A program made the position numbers and the translations under genes. Of a stretch of 64,000 nucleotides of DNA, positions 18,625 to 27,743 are shown piece by piece (within the stretch, counting starts at the first letter, position 1; every line of letters begins with the position of its first letter). Origin of the DNA: Ectopseudomonas toyotomiensis (GTDB taxonomy: Bacteria; Pseudomonadota; Gammaproteobacteria; Pseudomonadales; Pseudomonadaceae); the NCBI RefSeq assembly GCF_900115695.1, contig NZ_FOXK01000004.1, positions 310,001-374,000 of the forward strand, in the 5' to 3' direction. The notes under the pieces were generated by a model. The model saw only the letters and a list, made by a program, of their open reading frames with translations, was not told the origin of the DNA and did not search any database.

Positions 18625-20016
18625 ATGTCGATTGCCAGTTTCATCGACAGCCCCGGCGCCCAGCGCATTTCGCTCGCGCCCATTTCAGGACCTTTTCAGA
18701 ATCTTTATCAGCAACTGCTGGCTGAGCCCGAACCGGGCCACCCGCAGGCCCGTGAGTTTCTGCTGGAGTGCTTGCAGGAGGTGGCGGAGCTACCCTGCGA
18801 ACTGCCGCAAAGCCCCTATGAACTGGCGGCCTGGTCCCAACGTCAGCACCAGCGTGTGACAGCGGACTACGCTGACTATCTCGCGGGGCGACGCGCCGGT
18901 GAAGGCCGGCGTTATTTCCCACGCAAGGCCGATGCCCTGCACTTTCTGCGCGCCGTGGCACCGACGAAGCTGGTCGACGGTGCCTGGCTGTACGGAGTTC
19001 TGCCCCACTGGCGCGACTATCGCGTGTATCCGCTGGTACGCACTTACCTGGAAGAGCTTGGCGACGGGGTCGCGGCGCAGAATCACGTGTTGCTCTACCA
19101 GCGCCTGCTGGCCAGCCAAGGCTGTGACGATGCCCTCGAACTGGGCGATGAGTTGTATCGCCAGGGCGCCATCCAGCTGGCGCTGGGCCTGCTGGCCGAC
19201 GAGTTCCTGCCCGAAGTGATCGGCTACAACCTGGGCTATGAACAATTGCCGCTGCACCTGCTGATCAGTGCCTTCGAGCTGAACGAGCTGGACATCGACC
19301 CCTACTACTTCCAACTGCACGTGACCATCGATAACGGCTCCAGCGGTCATGCCGCCAAGGCCGTTCAGAGTGTGCTGACCAATCTGCCGCGTGTGGGCGA
19401 CGCCCAGGCGTTCTACCAGCGCGTGCTGCGCGGCTACATGCTCAATGAGCTGGGTGTGGGCTCGACGGTTGTGATCGACAGCTTCGATCTGCAGCAGCAG
19501 TTACTGCAGATGTTCGAGCAAAAGCGCGCGGTCGCCAGCCAGGTGCATTCCGACTACTGCCGTATCGAAGGACGCACGGTCAATCAATGGCTGGGCAGCT
19601 CCGGCAGCGTGGCGAACTTTCTCGAAGCACTGCAGAACAGCGGTTGGATACGGCGCGACACGGACCCGGCCTGCAGCCGCTTCTGGCGCCTGATTCAGGG
19701 GCCAGGAGCGGCCATGTTCGGTGTGTTCAGCCCCTACGAGCGCCAGCTGCTGCATGACTGGATTGCCGGTAGCTGGCAGCCGGAGGCGCCGGCGAAACCC
19801 TTCCGTCCGCGGCGCAAGCCTCAAGCCGCACTCTCGCTAGCGGGCAGCGCGCAGCATGGCGAGCTGGACCGCGAGCGCCGCGAGTTGATCCAGGAGCTGC
19901 AAGGCATGGACGCCTATCGCCGCGAATCTCGCCTGATCGGCCTGCAGGCGCCGGCGCAGCATTGGTCCAGCGCCGGTCTGGCGGCCACCCGTACCTTCGC
20001 GGCGCTGATCCAATAG
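18625..20016 (+). CDS. Haem-oxygenase-like iron-containing redox enzyme candidate
   Basis: A 463-residue protein resembling the iron-containing redox enzyme / haem-oxygenase-like diiron group. Possible ligands are Glu143/144 and His154, Glu193 or Glu206, and the helix H232-xxx-D236-xxxxx-H242 (LHVTIDNGSSGHAAKA). Members of this fold oxidise or cleave small substrates with O2. The C-terminal 150 residues are extra and uncharacterised. The ATG at 18625 has aggagatctgcccc upstream. It lies 24 bp before a methyltransferase gene, probably in one transcript. The substrate is unknown. Confidence 0.7.
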   Translation: MSIASFIDSPGAQRISLAPISGPFQNLYQQLLAEPEPGHPQAREFLLECLQEVAELPCELPQSPYELAAWSQRQHQRVTADYADYLAGRRAGEGRRYFPRKADALHFLRAVAPTKLVDGAWLYGVLPHWRDYRVYPLVRTYLEELGDGVAAQNHVLLYQRLLASQGCDDALELGDELYRQGAIQLALGLLADEFLPEVIGYNLGYEQLPLHLLISAFELNELDIDPYYFQLHVTIDNGSSGHAAKAVQSVLTNLPRVGDAQAFYQRVLRGYMLNELGVGSTVVIDSFDLQQQLLQMFEQKRAVASQVHSDYCRIEGRTVNQWLGSSGSVANFLEALQNSGWIRRDTDPACSRFWRLIQGPGAAMFGVFSPYERQLLHDWIAGSWQPEAPAKPFRPRRKPQAALSLAGSAQHGELDRERRELIQELQGMDAYRRESRLIGLQAPAQHWSSAGLAATRTFAALIQ

Positions 20017-20040
20017 CCGCCCTGCCCCTGGAATCCGCTC

Positions 20041-21009
20041 ATGCTCGAACCCACCTTCAACGCCCCCCAGAGTCTCGCCTTGCTGCGCCTGGGCACGCTT
20101 TTACGTGCACGCGGCTATCGCTTCGTCACCCCCACACCACTCAGCCATCAGCGCGTCAACCAGCGTCCGGGCAATGCCATGGCCAAGGGTTTGCGTGATG
20201 TCTTCGGTTGGAGCCGACCCTTCGCTGACGGCACGCTGGACGAGGAAATCCTCGACAGCATGCGTGAGGCCGAGGTGCTGCAACCTCACGCGCAAGGCTG
20301 GATCAGCCAGGTGCGCTGGTCGACCTTGGGCGACGGGCTCTATGTGCACTCGCGTTTTCCCACGGAGGAAAGCGACGCAGTGTTCTTCGGCCCCGATACC
20401 TACCGCTTCACCCGTCTGCTGCGCGATTACCTGGCGCACACCAACCAGCCGCTGCGGCGCATCGCCGATATTGGCTGCGGCGCCGGCCCTGGCGCCATCA
20501 CGGCAGCGCAACTACGCCCAGGGGCAGAAGTGATGGCGCTGGATATCAACCCTAGAGCGCTGGCCCTGACCGCAGTGAATGCGCGCCTGGCGGGCATCTA
20601 TAACCTGCGCGTGCAGAGCAGCGACCTGCTACGGGATGTGGACGGGCAGTTCGACATGATCATCGCCAACCCGCCCTATATGCTCGATCCGCAACAGCGT
20701 ACCTATCGCCACGGCGGCGGCAAGCATGGCGCCGGACTGTCCCTGGCGATCTTCGATACGGCAATGGAAAGACTCGCGCCTGGCGGCACGCTGTTGCTCT
20801 ATACCGGGGTGGCGATCGTTGACGGCGAAGATCCTTTGCTCAATGCCATTCGCCTGTCGCTGGGCGATACGGGTTGGGACTGGGACTACCAGGAAATCGA
20901 TCCGGATGTGTTCGGTGAGGAGCTGGAAAAACCGCAGTACGATCAGGCCGAGCGGATCGCTTGCGTGGCGTTGCGCCTGAGCTATCAGCCCAATCTGCGC
21001 CAGCGCTAG
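20041..21009 (+). CDS. Class I SAM-dependent methyltransferase (HemK/PrmC-like)
   Basis: A 322-residue protein. Residues 141-152 (IADIGCGAGPGA) are SAM-binding motif I, and NPPY at 210-213 is the signature of N-methyltransferases acting on Gln side chains or nucleic-acid bases. The N-terminal ~120 residues form a separate substrate-recognition part, as in PrmC-like or RlmG-like enzymes. It is probably co-transcribed with the oxygenase candidate 24 bp upstream. The target is not identifiable from sequence. Confidence 0.85.
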   Translation: MLEPTFNAPQSLALLRLGTLLRARGYRFVTPTPLSHQRVNQRPGNAMAKGLRDVFGWSRPFADGTLDEEILDSMREAEVLQPHAQGWISQVRWSTLGDGLYVHSRFPTEESDAVFFGPDTYRFTRLLRDYLAHTNQPLRRIADIGCGAGPGAITAAQLRPGAEVMALDINPRALALTAVNARLAGIYNLRVQSSDLLRDVDGQFDMIIANPPYMLDPQQRTYRHGGGKHGAGLSLAIFDTAMERLAPGGTLLLYTGVAIVDGEDPLLNAIRLSLGDTGWDWDYQEIDPDVFGEELEKPQYDQAERIACVALRLSYQPNLRQR

Positions 21010-21184
21010 CAGGCTGTTGAAAAACGTTGGCGAGGCAGGCAAGACAATACCGATTGCGGCCCCGCAAAAATGGCCGAAAAAACGCAGTTTACGCGTTGTA
21101 AATGAGCATTTTGACTGGGCTCGCACGCGAGGCCGTTTTTAACGCAGTATTGCCAACGCAGGCAGTTCTTCAACGGCCTGCTAG
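21006..21184. repeat. MITE-like inverted-repeat element (179 bp)
   Basis: Terminal inverted repeats ctagcaggctgttgaaaaac (21006-21025) and gttcttcaacggcctgctag (right end 21184) bound a non-coding sequence with internal AT-rich runs. The left end overlaps the methyltransferase TAG. CAGGCTGTTGAAAAA-ended short elements are common in pseudomonads and are likely non-autonomous mobile elements. Confidence 0.65.
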
Positions 21185-21223
21185 ACCGATGCCTGCCTTG
21201 CGCAAGCATCGGCCCGGTGATGC

Positions 21224-21694
21224 TCAGGCCGCCTTGGCTTGGGCATTGCTCTTGAGCGACTTGCGCAGCACTTCCATCGACTGCCCCAGTTCCTGCAGCT
21301 GACGTTTGCTCAGCAGCTTGCTGGCCTGGGGAAACATGTCGCGTTCCTCTTCCTCGATGTGGTGTTCCAGCAGTTCCTTGAGCACCTTGACCCGGCCGGC
21401 GAACTCGAGGGTCGATGGCGAGGTTTCCTTGATGTCGGGCAACACCAGCGCTTCTACGGCGCGGTGCTCTTCCTTGGCCTCGATGGCAAGCACGGCGTCG
21501 TCCTTGCTGCCGGCGCGCCTGAAAGCCGGATAGAAAATCTGCTCTTCAAGCTCGGTATGAATCTTCAATTCCTGCTCGATCTTGAGCAGCAGTTTCTTGC
21601 GCGTCTGCACCGCGCGCTCGGTGGTGTCCTCGAGCTTGCTCAGCAGCTCCTTTACGGTTTCGTGATCCTTTTTCAGCAGTTCGATGGCATTCAT
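21224..21694 (-). CDS. Hemerythrin HHE-domain protein
   Basis: A 156-residue four-helix protein with the hemerythrin ligand pattern: LLKKDHETVKELL near residue 10, IHTELEEQIFYPAF near residue 45, KEEHRAVEAL near residue 75 and LLEHHIEEEERDMFPQ near residue 110. These bind a non-haem diiron centre and sense or store O2, NO or iron. The ATG at 21694 has gaggagagc upstream, so I discard the longer frame. It is 78 bp downstream of the KGG gene but is separated from it by a strong terminator. Confidence 0.93.
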   Translation of the reverse strand: MNAIELLKKDHETVKELLSKLEDTTERAVQTRKKLLLKIEQELKIHTELEEQIFYPAFRRAGSKDDAVLAIEAKEEHRAVEALVLPDIKETSPSTLEFAGRVKVLKELLEHHIEEEERDMFPQASKLLSKRQLQELGQSMEVLRKSLKSNAQAKAA

Positions 21695-21730
21695 CGTTTT
21701 GCTCTCCTCAGGCCTACCAATCACATCGGT

Positions 21731-21767
21731 AAAAATGCCAGGGCCCGCTTCTGGCGGGCCCTGGCAT
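21731..21767 (-). terminator. Rho-independent terminator of the KGG-repeat gene
   Basis: A 14-bp GC-rich perfect stem (21735-21748 with 21754-21767) is followed on the minus strand by a T5 run. Confidence 0.9.
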
Positions 21768-21772
21768 GACGG

Positions 21773-21943
21773 TCACGACTCGCGACCGCTTTGGCTTTTC
21801 TGACCACCCTTGCGCCCGGCCTCGGACGCTCTCTGGCGGTCATTGGCGAAGTTGCCGCCGCTGTTGTGACCGCCTTTACGGCCGGCTTCCGAGGCCTTTT
21901 CACGATCGTTTGCGAAGTTACCCGGATTTTTGTTGGTCGCCAT
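21773..21943 (-). CDS. KGG-repeat small stress protein (56 aa)
   Basis: A 56-residue hydrophilic protein too short for most ORF filters. It has two copies of the stress-induced bacterial repeat: GNFANDREKASEAGRKGG and GNFANDRQRASEAGRKGG. A perfect aggaggtacc ribosome-binding site lies upstream of the ATG at 21943, and a strong terminator follows. The family is induced by general, acid and osmotic stress in enterobacteria and pseudomonads. Its molecular role is unknown, and the repeats suggest a disordered protectant. Confidence 0.93.
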   Translation of the reverse strand: MATNKNPGNFANDREKASEAGRKGGHNSGGNFANDRQRASEAGRKGGQKSQSGRES

Positions 21944-22035
21944 TGCTGGTACCTCCTGATAGTTACTCGCGAGGCGTTATTGCCTCTACATAAAATGAGG
22001 CAGGCTCTACTGCGAGTCGTTCAGGCTTTTTTTCA

Positions 22036-22890
22036 TCAGCCGTTGACCACACTTCCGCCGTTGACATGCAGCATCTGCCCGGTGATGTAGGAGGCATCGT
22101 TGCTGGCCAGATAAACGAATGCCGGAGCGACCTCCGCAGGTTGTCCAGGCCGGCCCAGCGGCGTGTCCGCGCCGAACTCGGAGACTTTCTCGGCACTGAA
22201 GGTGGATGGGATCAGCGGCGTCCAGATCGGCCCAGGCGCGACGCCATTGACGCGAATGCCACGCGGCGCCAGGTTGATCGACAGCGAGCGGGTGAACGAG
22301 GTGATCGCGCCCTTGGTCGAGGAATAGTCGAGCAACATCGGGTTGCCCTTGTAGGCTGTCACCGAACTGGTGTTGATGATGCTCGCTCCCGGCTGCAGAT
22401 GCTCCAGCGCGACCTTGGTCAGGTGGAACATGGCGAAGATGTTGGTGCGGAAGGTCTGCTCCCACTGCGCCTCGTCGAGTGCTTCGAGATTGTGCTCGGG
22501 ATGCTGTTCGCCGGCGTTGTTGATGAGGATATCGAGGCGCCCCCACTTGGCGATCACGGCGTCGACCACGCACTGGCAGAAGCCGCCGTCGCCCACGTCA
22601 CCGGCCAGGGCGATGGCTTCACCGCCGTGGTGCTTTACCTCGTCGAGGGTTTTCTGCGCGTCTTCATCCTCGTTCAGGTAAACCAAGGCGACCTTGGCCC
22701 CTTCCAGGGCGTAGTGCACGGCAACGGCGCGGCCGATACCGCTGTCGCCGCCGGTGATGATCGCCACCTTGCCGGTCAGCTTGCCGGCCGCGCGGTAATC
22801 ATCGGCAAGGTAGACCGGCTCAGGGTGCATGGCGTGTTCGACACCGGGTTGCCGCTGCTGATGCTGAGGCGGCAGGGTCTTGTCGTTCAT
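22036..22890 (-). CDS. SDR family oxidoreductase (YghA-type)
   Basis: A 284-residue short-chain dehydrogenase with an N-terminal ~35-residue extension typical of the YghA/general-stress subgroup. The Rossmann motif TGGDSGIGRAVA starts near residue 46. NNAG is near residue 125, and the catalytic triad is Ser in NTSSVTAY, with YSSTKGA supplying Tyr and Lys. The NAD(P)-dependent substrate is unknown. It is preceded by ggaggagtgaagg and lies 25 bp after the first galU copy, so it may share that transcript. Confidence 0.92.
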   Translation of the reverse strand: MNDKTLPPQHQQRQPGVEHAMHPEPVYLADDYRAAGKLTGKVAIITGGDSGIGRAVAVHYALEGAKVALVYLNEDEDAQKTLDEVKHHGGEAIALAGDVGDGGFCQCVVDAVIAKWGRLDILINNAGEQHPEHNLEALDEAQWEQTFRTNIFAMFHLTKVALEHLQPGASIINTSSVTAYKGNPMLLDYSSTKGAITSFTRSLSINLAPRGIRVNGVAPGPIWTPLIPSTFSAEKVSEFGADTPLGRPGQPAEVAPAFVYLASNDASYITGQMLHVNGGSVVNG

Positions 22891-22915
22891 CCTTCACTCC
22901 TCCTTTCGCTGGCGT

Positions 22916-23779
22916 TCAGACGGCCTGCAGGCGCGGGCTCGCAGTCACCGGATGGGTCTTGTGGCGATTCTCGAAGCAGAAGTTGGTGGCCTGTACGTAG
23001 CCTTCGGCCGAACCGCAATCGAAGCGGCGACCCTTGAACTTGTAGGCCAGCACACAGCCCTGCTGGGCCTGCTTCATCAGCGCGTCGGTAATCTGGATCT
23101 CGCCGCTCTTGCCCGGTTCGGTCTGCTCGATCAGCTCGAAGATATCCGGCGTGAGGATGTAGCGGCCGATGATCGCCAGGTTCGACGGCGCATCTTCGGG
23201 GTTGGGTTTTTCCACCATCCGCTCGATGCGGAAGATGTCGTCACGCAGCGCTTCGCCGGCGATCACGCCGTAGCGCGAAACCTCCTCCATCGGCACTTCC
23301 TGAATGGCGACGATGGAGCAGCGAAACTGTTCGTAGAGCTTGACCATCTGGGCCAGCACGCCGTCGCCTTCCAGGTTCAGGCACAGGTCATCGGCCAGCA
23401 CCACGGCGAAGGCCTCGTCGCCGATCAACGAGCGGCCTGTGAGGATGGCGTGACCGAGGCCTTTCATCTCGATCTGGCGGGTATAGGAGAAGGTGCACTG
23501 ATCGATCAGGTGGCGTACACCACTCAAGGATTTTTCCTTGCCGGTGTTGGAAATCTCGTGTTCCAGCTCGTAGCTGATGTCGAAGTGGTCTTCCAGCGAA
23601 CGCTTGCCACGGCCGGTGACGATGGCGATTTCATGCAGCCCGGCTTGCAGTGCTTCTTCGACGCCATACTGGATCAACGGGGTGTCGACCACCGGGAGCA
23701 TTTCCTTGGGCATGGACTTGGTAGCGGGAAGAAAACGGGTGCCGTAACCGGCTGCGGGAAACAAACATTTCTTGATCAT
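22916..23779 (-). CDS. galU: UTP-glucose-1-phosphate uridylyltransferase, first copy
   Basis: A 287-residue GalU that makes UDP-glucose from UTP and glucose-1-phosphate. Conserved parts include FPAAGYGTRFLPATKSMPKE at the N-terminus, VLADDLCLN (metal and nucleotide binding) and FDCGSAEGYVQA near the C-terminus. It differs from the second copy at 26862-27701 in its C-terminal tail (HPVTASPRLQAV) and at scattered positions. No obvious ribosome-binding site precedes the ATG. This may be a stress-linked paralogue, since it sits next to the SDR gene. Confidence 0.95.
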   Translation of the reverse strand: MIKKCLFPAAGYGTRFLPATKSMPKEMLPVVDTPLIQYGVEEALQAGLHEIAIVTGRGKRSLEDHFDISYELEHEISNTGKEKSLSGVRHLIDQCTFSYTRQIEMKGLGHAILTGRSLIGDEAFAVVLADDLCLNLEGDGVLAQMVKLYEQFRCSIVAIQEVPMEEVSRYGVIAGEALRDDIFRIERMVEKPNPEDAPSNLAIIGRYILTPDIFELIEQTEPGKSGEIQITDALMKQAQQGCVLAYKFKGRRFDCGSAEGYVQATNFCFENRHKTHPVTASPRLQAV

Positions 23780-23944
23780 GAGTTCTATACCAATTGAGTG
23801 ACTCGGTAATAGAACCTGACCCGTTTAGAACCTTTACGGTTCAAGATATTTCAGCAGGCGCCGTTTCGCTGCTGCACTTTTGCGAAGTTCGGCACCTAGA
23901 CCTCAGCACGCGGATGCCGAGGTGCCGCTAGCCAGAAACTGTCC

Positions 23945-24325
23945 CTACGCGGGATAACGGCTCACTTCGATCAGATTGCCGTTCGGGTCGCGAAAATACA
24001 CCGATTCGATAGGACCCACGGCGCCGGTGCGCGCCACTGGCCCCTCTTCCACCGTCACGCCCTGCTCGGCCAGATGAGCCATGACTCGCTCCAGCGGCCA
24101 CAGGGTGATCAGGCACAAATCGATGGCACCCGGTGTCGGCTTGATCGCCTTGGGCTCGAACTCACGCCCGGCCTGATGCAGATTGAATTTCTGCTGGCCG
24201 AATACCAGAGCACTGCGCCCGGCGCCAAAACGCTCGTGACGCATGCCCAGCACGCGCTGGTAAAAGTCGACGGTGGCGTCGATATCCGCCACCGTCAGTA
24301 CCAGATGGTCCAGTCTCTCGATCAT
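23945..24325 (-). CDS. VOC family protein (glyoxalase/dioxygenase fold)
   Basis: A 126-residue single VOC unit with two beta-alpha-beta-beta-beta modules. LDHLVLTVADIDATVDFYQRV gives the first metal-ligand His, and YFRDPNGNLIEVSRY supplies the C-terminal Glu. It is cytosolic and its substrate is unknown; fosfomycin-resistance-like and glyoxalase-like proteins share this pattern. Its start is 2 nt after the TRIC-channel stop, so it is translationally coupled in a gor-TRIC-VOC operon. Confidence 0.9.
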   Translation of the reverse strand: MIERLDHLVLTVADIDATVDFYQRVLGMRHERFGAGRSALVFGQQKFNLHQAGREFEPKAIKPTPGAIDLCLITLWPLERVMAHLAEQGVTVEEGPVARTGAVGPIESVYFRDPNGNLIEVSRYPA

Positions 24326-24327
24326 GC

Positions 24328-24951
24328 TCAATGCCTGTCCAGAAGATGAAAACGCGGTAACCCCAGGTGCCAGTGGATTGCCGCCAGACGAGCGGCCAGC
24401 ACCACGAACATCGCCGCGGCAGTATCCAGCCAGTGCGGCGTGCCCAGGGTTCGCAGGCCGATGAAGGTCAGCGCGCCGGCGATGCAGGCCGTGGCGTAGA
24501 TTTCCTTCTGGAAGATCAGCGGAATCTCGTTGCACAGCACATCGCGAATCACCCCACCAACCACGCCGGTCATCACGCCCATGATCACCGCGGTACTGAT
24601 CGGAGTGCCGTGCTGCAGCGCCAGCTCGGTGCCATACACGGTAAACACGGCCAGGCCAAAGGCATCGGCGATCAGCAGGCCTTTCTCGTGAATCGGCCGG
24701 GTCATGCGCACCCAGGCCACCGTGCCCAGTGCCGCCAGCGAGGCCACCAGGATGTAGGTGTCGTCGCGAATCCAGCTGACCGGATGATTGTCCAGAATCA
24801 GGTCGCGCAGCGTGCCGCCGCCCAGCGCAGTGACGATGGCCATCACCAGCACGCCGAACAGATCCATGGATTTGCGCCCAGCCATCAGGGCGCCGGTGAT
24901 GGCGAACACCGCCACACCGAACAGGTCTGCGACATAGAAAAGCTTTTCCAT
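24328..24951 (-). CDS. Trimeric intracellular cation (TRIC) channel family protein (YadS/UPF0126)
   Basis: A 207-residue membrane protein of seven helices built from two tandem three-helix repeats. Each repeat has the signature glycine-rich turn: ALGGGTLRDLIL near residue 42 and GVVGGVIRDVLC near residue 128. Bacterial TRIC proteins are homotrimeric monovalent-cation channels, though some are proposed to act in glycine uptake. It begins 7 bp after gor and is followed 2 nt later by the VOC gene. Confidence 0.92.
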   Translation of the reverse strand: MEKLFYVADLFGVAVFAITGALMAGRKSMDLFGVLVMAIVTALGGGTLRDLILDNHPVSWIRDDTYILVASLAALGTVAWVRMTRPIHEKGLLIADAFGLAVFTVYGTELALQHGTPISTAVIMGVMTGVVGGVIRDVLCNEIPLIFQKEIYATACIAGALTFIGLRTLGTPHWLDTAAAMFVVLAARLAAIHWHLGLPRFHLLDRH

Positions 24952-24958
24952 GCTGCCC

Positions 24959-26317
24959 TCAGCGGCTGACCGGCGTACGCAGGGTGACGAACTCCTCGGC
25001 AGCGCTCGGGTGCACGCCGATGGTTTCATCGAAGATCTGCTTGGTCGCACCGGCCTTTAGCGCGATGGCCAGGCCCTGGACGATCTCGCCGGCCTCCGGC
25101 CCGACCATATGGCAGCCGAGCACACGATCGCTGTCGGCATCGACCACCAGCTTCATCAGCGTGCGTTCCGGGTTCTCGGTCAGCGTCAGCTTCATCGGGC
25201 GGAAGCGGCTCTCGAAGATCTTCACTTTGTGCCCGGCTTCGATGGCCTGCTCTTCACTCAGGCCAACGGTGCCGATGTTCGGCAGGCTGAACACGGCGGT
25301 AGGGATCATGCTGTAATCCAGCGGCCGGTATTCCTCGGGCTTGAACAACCGACGCGCCACGGCCATGCCTTCGGCCAGCGCAACCGGGGTCAGCTGCACG
25401 CGGCCGATCACGTCGCCAAGGGCGAGAATCGACGGCGTGGAGGTCTGGAACAGGTCATCGACTTCGATATAGCCGCGCTTGTCCAGCTTGACCTCGACGT
25501 TTTCCAGACCGAGGTTGTCCAGCATAGGCCGGCGGCCGGTGGCGTAGAACACGCAATCGGCCTCCAGTACGCGACCATCCTTGAGCGTCGCAGCCAGGCT
25601 GCCATCGGCCTTGCGTTCGATGCTGGCGATGTCGGCGTTGAATTGCAGGTCCAGGCTCTTCTTGCTCAACTCGTCGCGCAGGTGCTCGCGCACGGCGCCG
25701 TCGAAGCCGCGCAGGAACAGATCGCCTCGATAAAGCAGCGAGGTAGTTGCACCCAGGCCATGGAAGATCGAAGCAAACTCCACGGCGATATAACCGCCGC
25801 CCACCACCAGTACGCGCTTGGGCAGTTGCTTGAGGAAGAAGGCTTCGTTGGAGCTGATGGCGTGTTCGCGACCGGGGATATCGGGAATCTGCGGCCAGCC
25901 GCCAGTGGCGATCAGGATGCGTTCAGTGCTGTGCCGCTGGCCGTTCACTTCGACGGTATGCGCATCGACGATGCGCGCATGCCCCTCGAACAGACTGACG
26001 CCGCTGTTGGTCAACAGATTGCGGTAGATGCCATTGAGGCGTTCGATCTCGCGGTTCTTGTTGGCGATCAGCGTCGTCCAATCAAAATTCGCTTCGCCCA
26101 GCGACCAGCCGAAACCCGAGGCCTGCTCGAAGTCCTCGGCGAAATGCGCGCCGTACACCAGCAGTTTTTTTGGTACGCAGCCGACGTTGACGCAGGTTCC
26201 GCCCAGATAGCGGCTCTCGGCGACCGCAACGCGCGCACCATAACCAGCGGCGAAGCGCGCCGCACGCACGCCGCCGGAACCGGCGCCGATAACGAACAGG
26301 TCGAAGTCGTAACTCAT
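24959..26317 (-). CDS. gor: Glutathione-disulfide reductase
   Basis: A 452-residue flavoprotein disulfide reductase. FAD-binding [11 protein letters not shown] is near residue 11, the redox-active pair lies in [13 protein letters not shown] near residue 40, an NADPH-binding [10 protein letters not shown] is near residue 175, and the C-terminal GVHPSAAEE provides the catalytic His-Glu. It regenerates GSH from GSSG using NADPH. The ATG at 26317 follows aaggagatacc. It is divergent from a VOC gene 73 bp away, an arrangement also known in P. aeruginosa beside galU. Confidence 0.97.
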   Translation of the reverse strand: MSYDFDLFVIGAGSGGVRAARFAAGYGARVAVAESRYLGGTCVNVGCVPKKLLVYGAHFAEDFEQASGFGWSLGEANFDWTTLIANKNREIERLNGIYRNLLTNSGVSLFEGHARIVDAHTVEVNGQRHSTERILIATGGWPQIPDIPGREHAISSNEAFFLKQLPKRVLVVGGGYIAVEFASIFHGLGATTSLLYRGDLFLRGFDGAVREHLRDELSKKSLDLQFNADIASIERKADGSLAATLKDGRVLEADCVFYATGRRPMLDNLGLENVEVKLDKRGYIEVDDLFQTSTPSILALGDVIGRVQLTPVALAEGMAVARRLFKPEEYRPLDYSMIPTAVFSLPNIGTVGLSEEQAIEAGHKVKIFESRFRPMKLTLTENPERTLMKLVVDADSDRVLGCHMVGPEAGEIVQGLAIALKAGATKQIFDETIGVHPSAAEEFVTLRTPVSR

Positions 26318-26390
26318 GAGGGTATCTCCTTGGCAGACGAGGAGCATACCGTAAAGGCCCGCGCTAAGCTGATAGGCAGAGGAGAACACC

Positions 26391-26813
26391 ATGCGCCCTA
26401 CCCTGACTCACCTGGCCCTGCACGTCCCCGCTCTCGACGCCTGCATTGCCTTCTATCAGCGTTTCTGTGGCATGCAGGTGATCCACGAGCGCCCCGGCAA
26501 AGGCACACGCATCGTCTGGATGGCAGAGCCGGGCAAGGAGCACCAGTTCATCTTCGTGATCATGCCCGGCGGCCAGGACAGGCACCTGGCCGCCAATGAC
26601 TACAGCCACTTCGGCTTCGCCCTGGGCAGCCGCGCAGAGGTCGATCGCATCGCCGCCATGGCCGAACAAGCGGGCTGCCTGATCTGGCCACCGCGGGACG
26701 AGCCCTACCCGGTCGGTTACTACTGCGGCCTGCGCGATCCGGCCGGCAACTACGTGGAGTTCAGCTATGGCCAGCCGCTCGGGCCTGGCTCCGAGGAAAT
26801 GCCCATCCCCTGA
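26391..26813 (+). CDS. VOC family protein (lactoylglutathione lyase-like)
   Basis: A 140-residue VOC protein, unrelated in detail to the one at 23945. The N-terminal half has [21 protein letters not shown], and the C-terminal half has [19 protein letters not shown] with the metal-binding Glu. It probably acts on a glutathione or aldehyde adduct given its position next to gor, but this is inference. A gcagaggagaacacc ribosome-binding site precedes the ATG. Confidence 0.88.
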   Translation: MRPTLTHLALHVPALDACIAFYQRFCGMQVIHERPGKGTRIVWMAEPGKEHQFIFVIMPGGQDRHLAANDYSHFGFALGSRAEVDRIAAMAEQAGCLIWPPRDEPYPVGYYCGLRDPAGNYVEFSYGQPLGPGSEEMPIP

Positions 26814-26818
26814 AACGC

Positions 26819-26843
26819 AAAACGCCACCCGAAGGTGGCGTTT
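26819..26843. terminator. Bidirectional terminator between VOC and galU
   Basis: aaacgccacc pairs with ggtggcgttt around a 4-nt loop between convergent genes. A and T runs flank both sides. Confidence 0.85.
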
Positions 26844-26861
26844 CGTTGACCTGAAGGCGTA

Positions 26862-27701
26862 TCAGAATGCCTTGCCGGTCTTGTACAGGTTCTCGAAGCA
26901 GAAGTTGGTCGCGTCGATGTAACCCTCGGCGCTACCGCAGTCGAAACGCTGACCCTTGAACTTGTATGCCATCACGCAGCCCTGCTGGGCCTGGCGCATC
27001 AGCGCATCGGTGATCTGGATTTCGCCACCCTTGCCCGGCGGTGTGCTGCGAATCAGATCGAAGATGTCCGGGGTGAGGATGTAGCGGCCGATGATCGCCA
27101 GGTTCGACGGCGCGTCCTCGGGCTTGGGCTTCTCCACCATGTTGCTGACGCGGTAGATGTCATCGCGGATCATCTCGCCGGCGATCACGCCATACTTGGA
27201 CGTCTCGTCCTTCGGCACTTCCTGAATCGCCACGATGGAGCAGCGGAACTGGTTGTACAGCTTGACCATCTGCGCCAACACGCTATCGCCTTCCAGGTTC
27301 AGGCACAGGTCGTCAGCCAGTACCACAGCGAACGGCTCGTCACCGATCAGCGGCTGACCGCAGAGGATGGCGTGGCCCAGGCCTTTCATTTCGACCTGAC
27401 GGGTGTAAGAGAAGCTGCACTCGTCGATCAGACGACGGATGCCAACCAGGTACTTCTCCTTGTCGGTGCCCTTGATCTGGTGTTCGAGCTCATAGCTCAC
27501 GTCAAAATGGTCTTCCAGCGCACGCTTGCCGCGACCGGTGACGATGGAGATCTGGTTGAGGCCAGCCTCGAGTGCCTCTTCAACCCCGTATTGAATCAGT
27601 GGCTTGTTCACCACCGGCAACATTTCCTTGGGCATTGCCTTGGTAGCAGGCAGGAAGCGCGTGCCGTAACCGGCAGCGGGGAACAGGCATTTCTTGATCA
27701 T
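26862..27701 (-). CDS. galU: UTP-glucose-1-phosphate uridylyltransferase, second copy
   Basis: A 279-residue GalU with the same core as the copy at 22916 (FPAAGYGTRFLPATKAMPKE, VLADDLCLN, FDCGSAEGY) but a shorter C-terminus ending KTGKAF. It sits directly downstream of ugd and beside gor/VOC, matching the canonical Pseudomonas galU position, so it is probably the ancestral copy. A gggagtccc ribosome-binding site precedes the ATG. Its UDP-glucose product is the substrate of Ugd, encoded 42 bp upstream. Confidence 0.96.
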   Translation of the reverse strand: MIKKCLFPAAGYGTRFLPATKAMPKEMLPVVNKPLIQYGVEEALEAGLNQISIVTGRGKRALEDHFDVSYELEHQIKGTDKEKYLVGIRRLIDECSFSYTRQVEMKGLGHAILCGQPLIGDEPFAVVLADDLCLNLEGDSVLAQMVKLYNQFRCSIVAIQEVPKDETSKYGVIAGEMIRDDIYRVSNMVEKPKPEDAPSNLAIIGRYILTPDIFDLIRSTPPGKGGEIQITDALMRQAQQGCVMAYKFKGQRFDCGSAEGYIDATNFCFENLYKTGKAF

Positions 27702-27743
27702 GGGACTCCCTAGTGGGGATGGTTGGAATGCGCGCTCAGTCTA

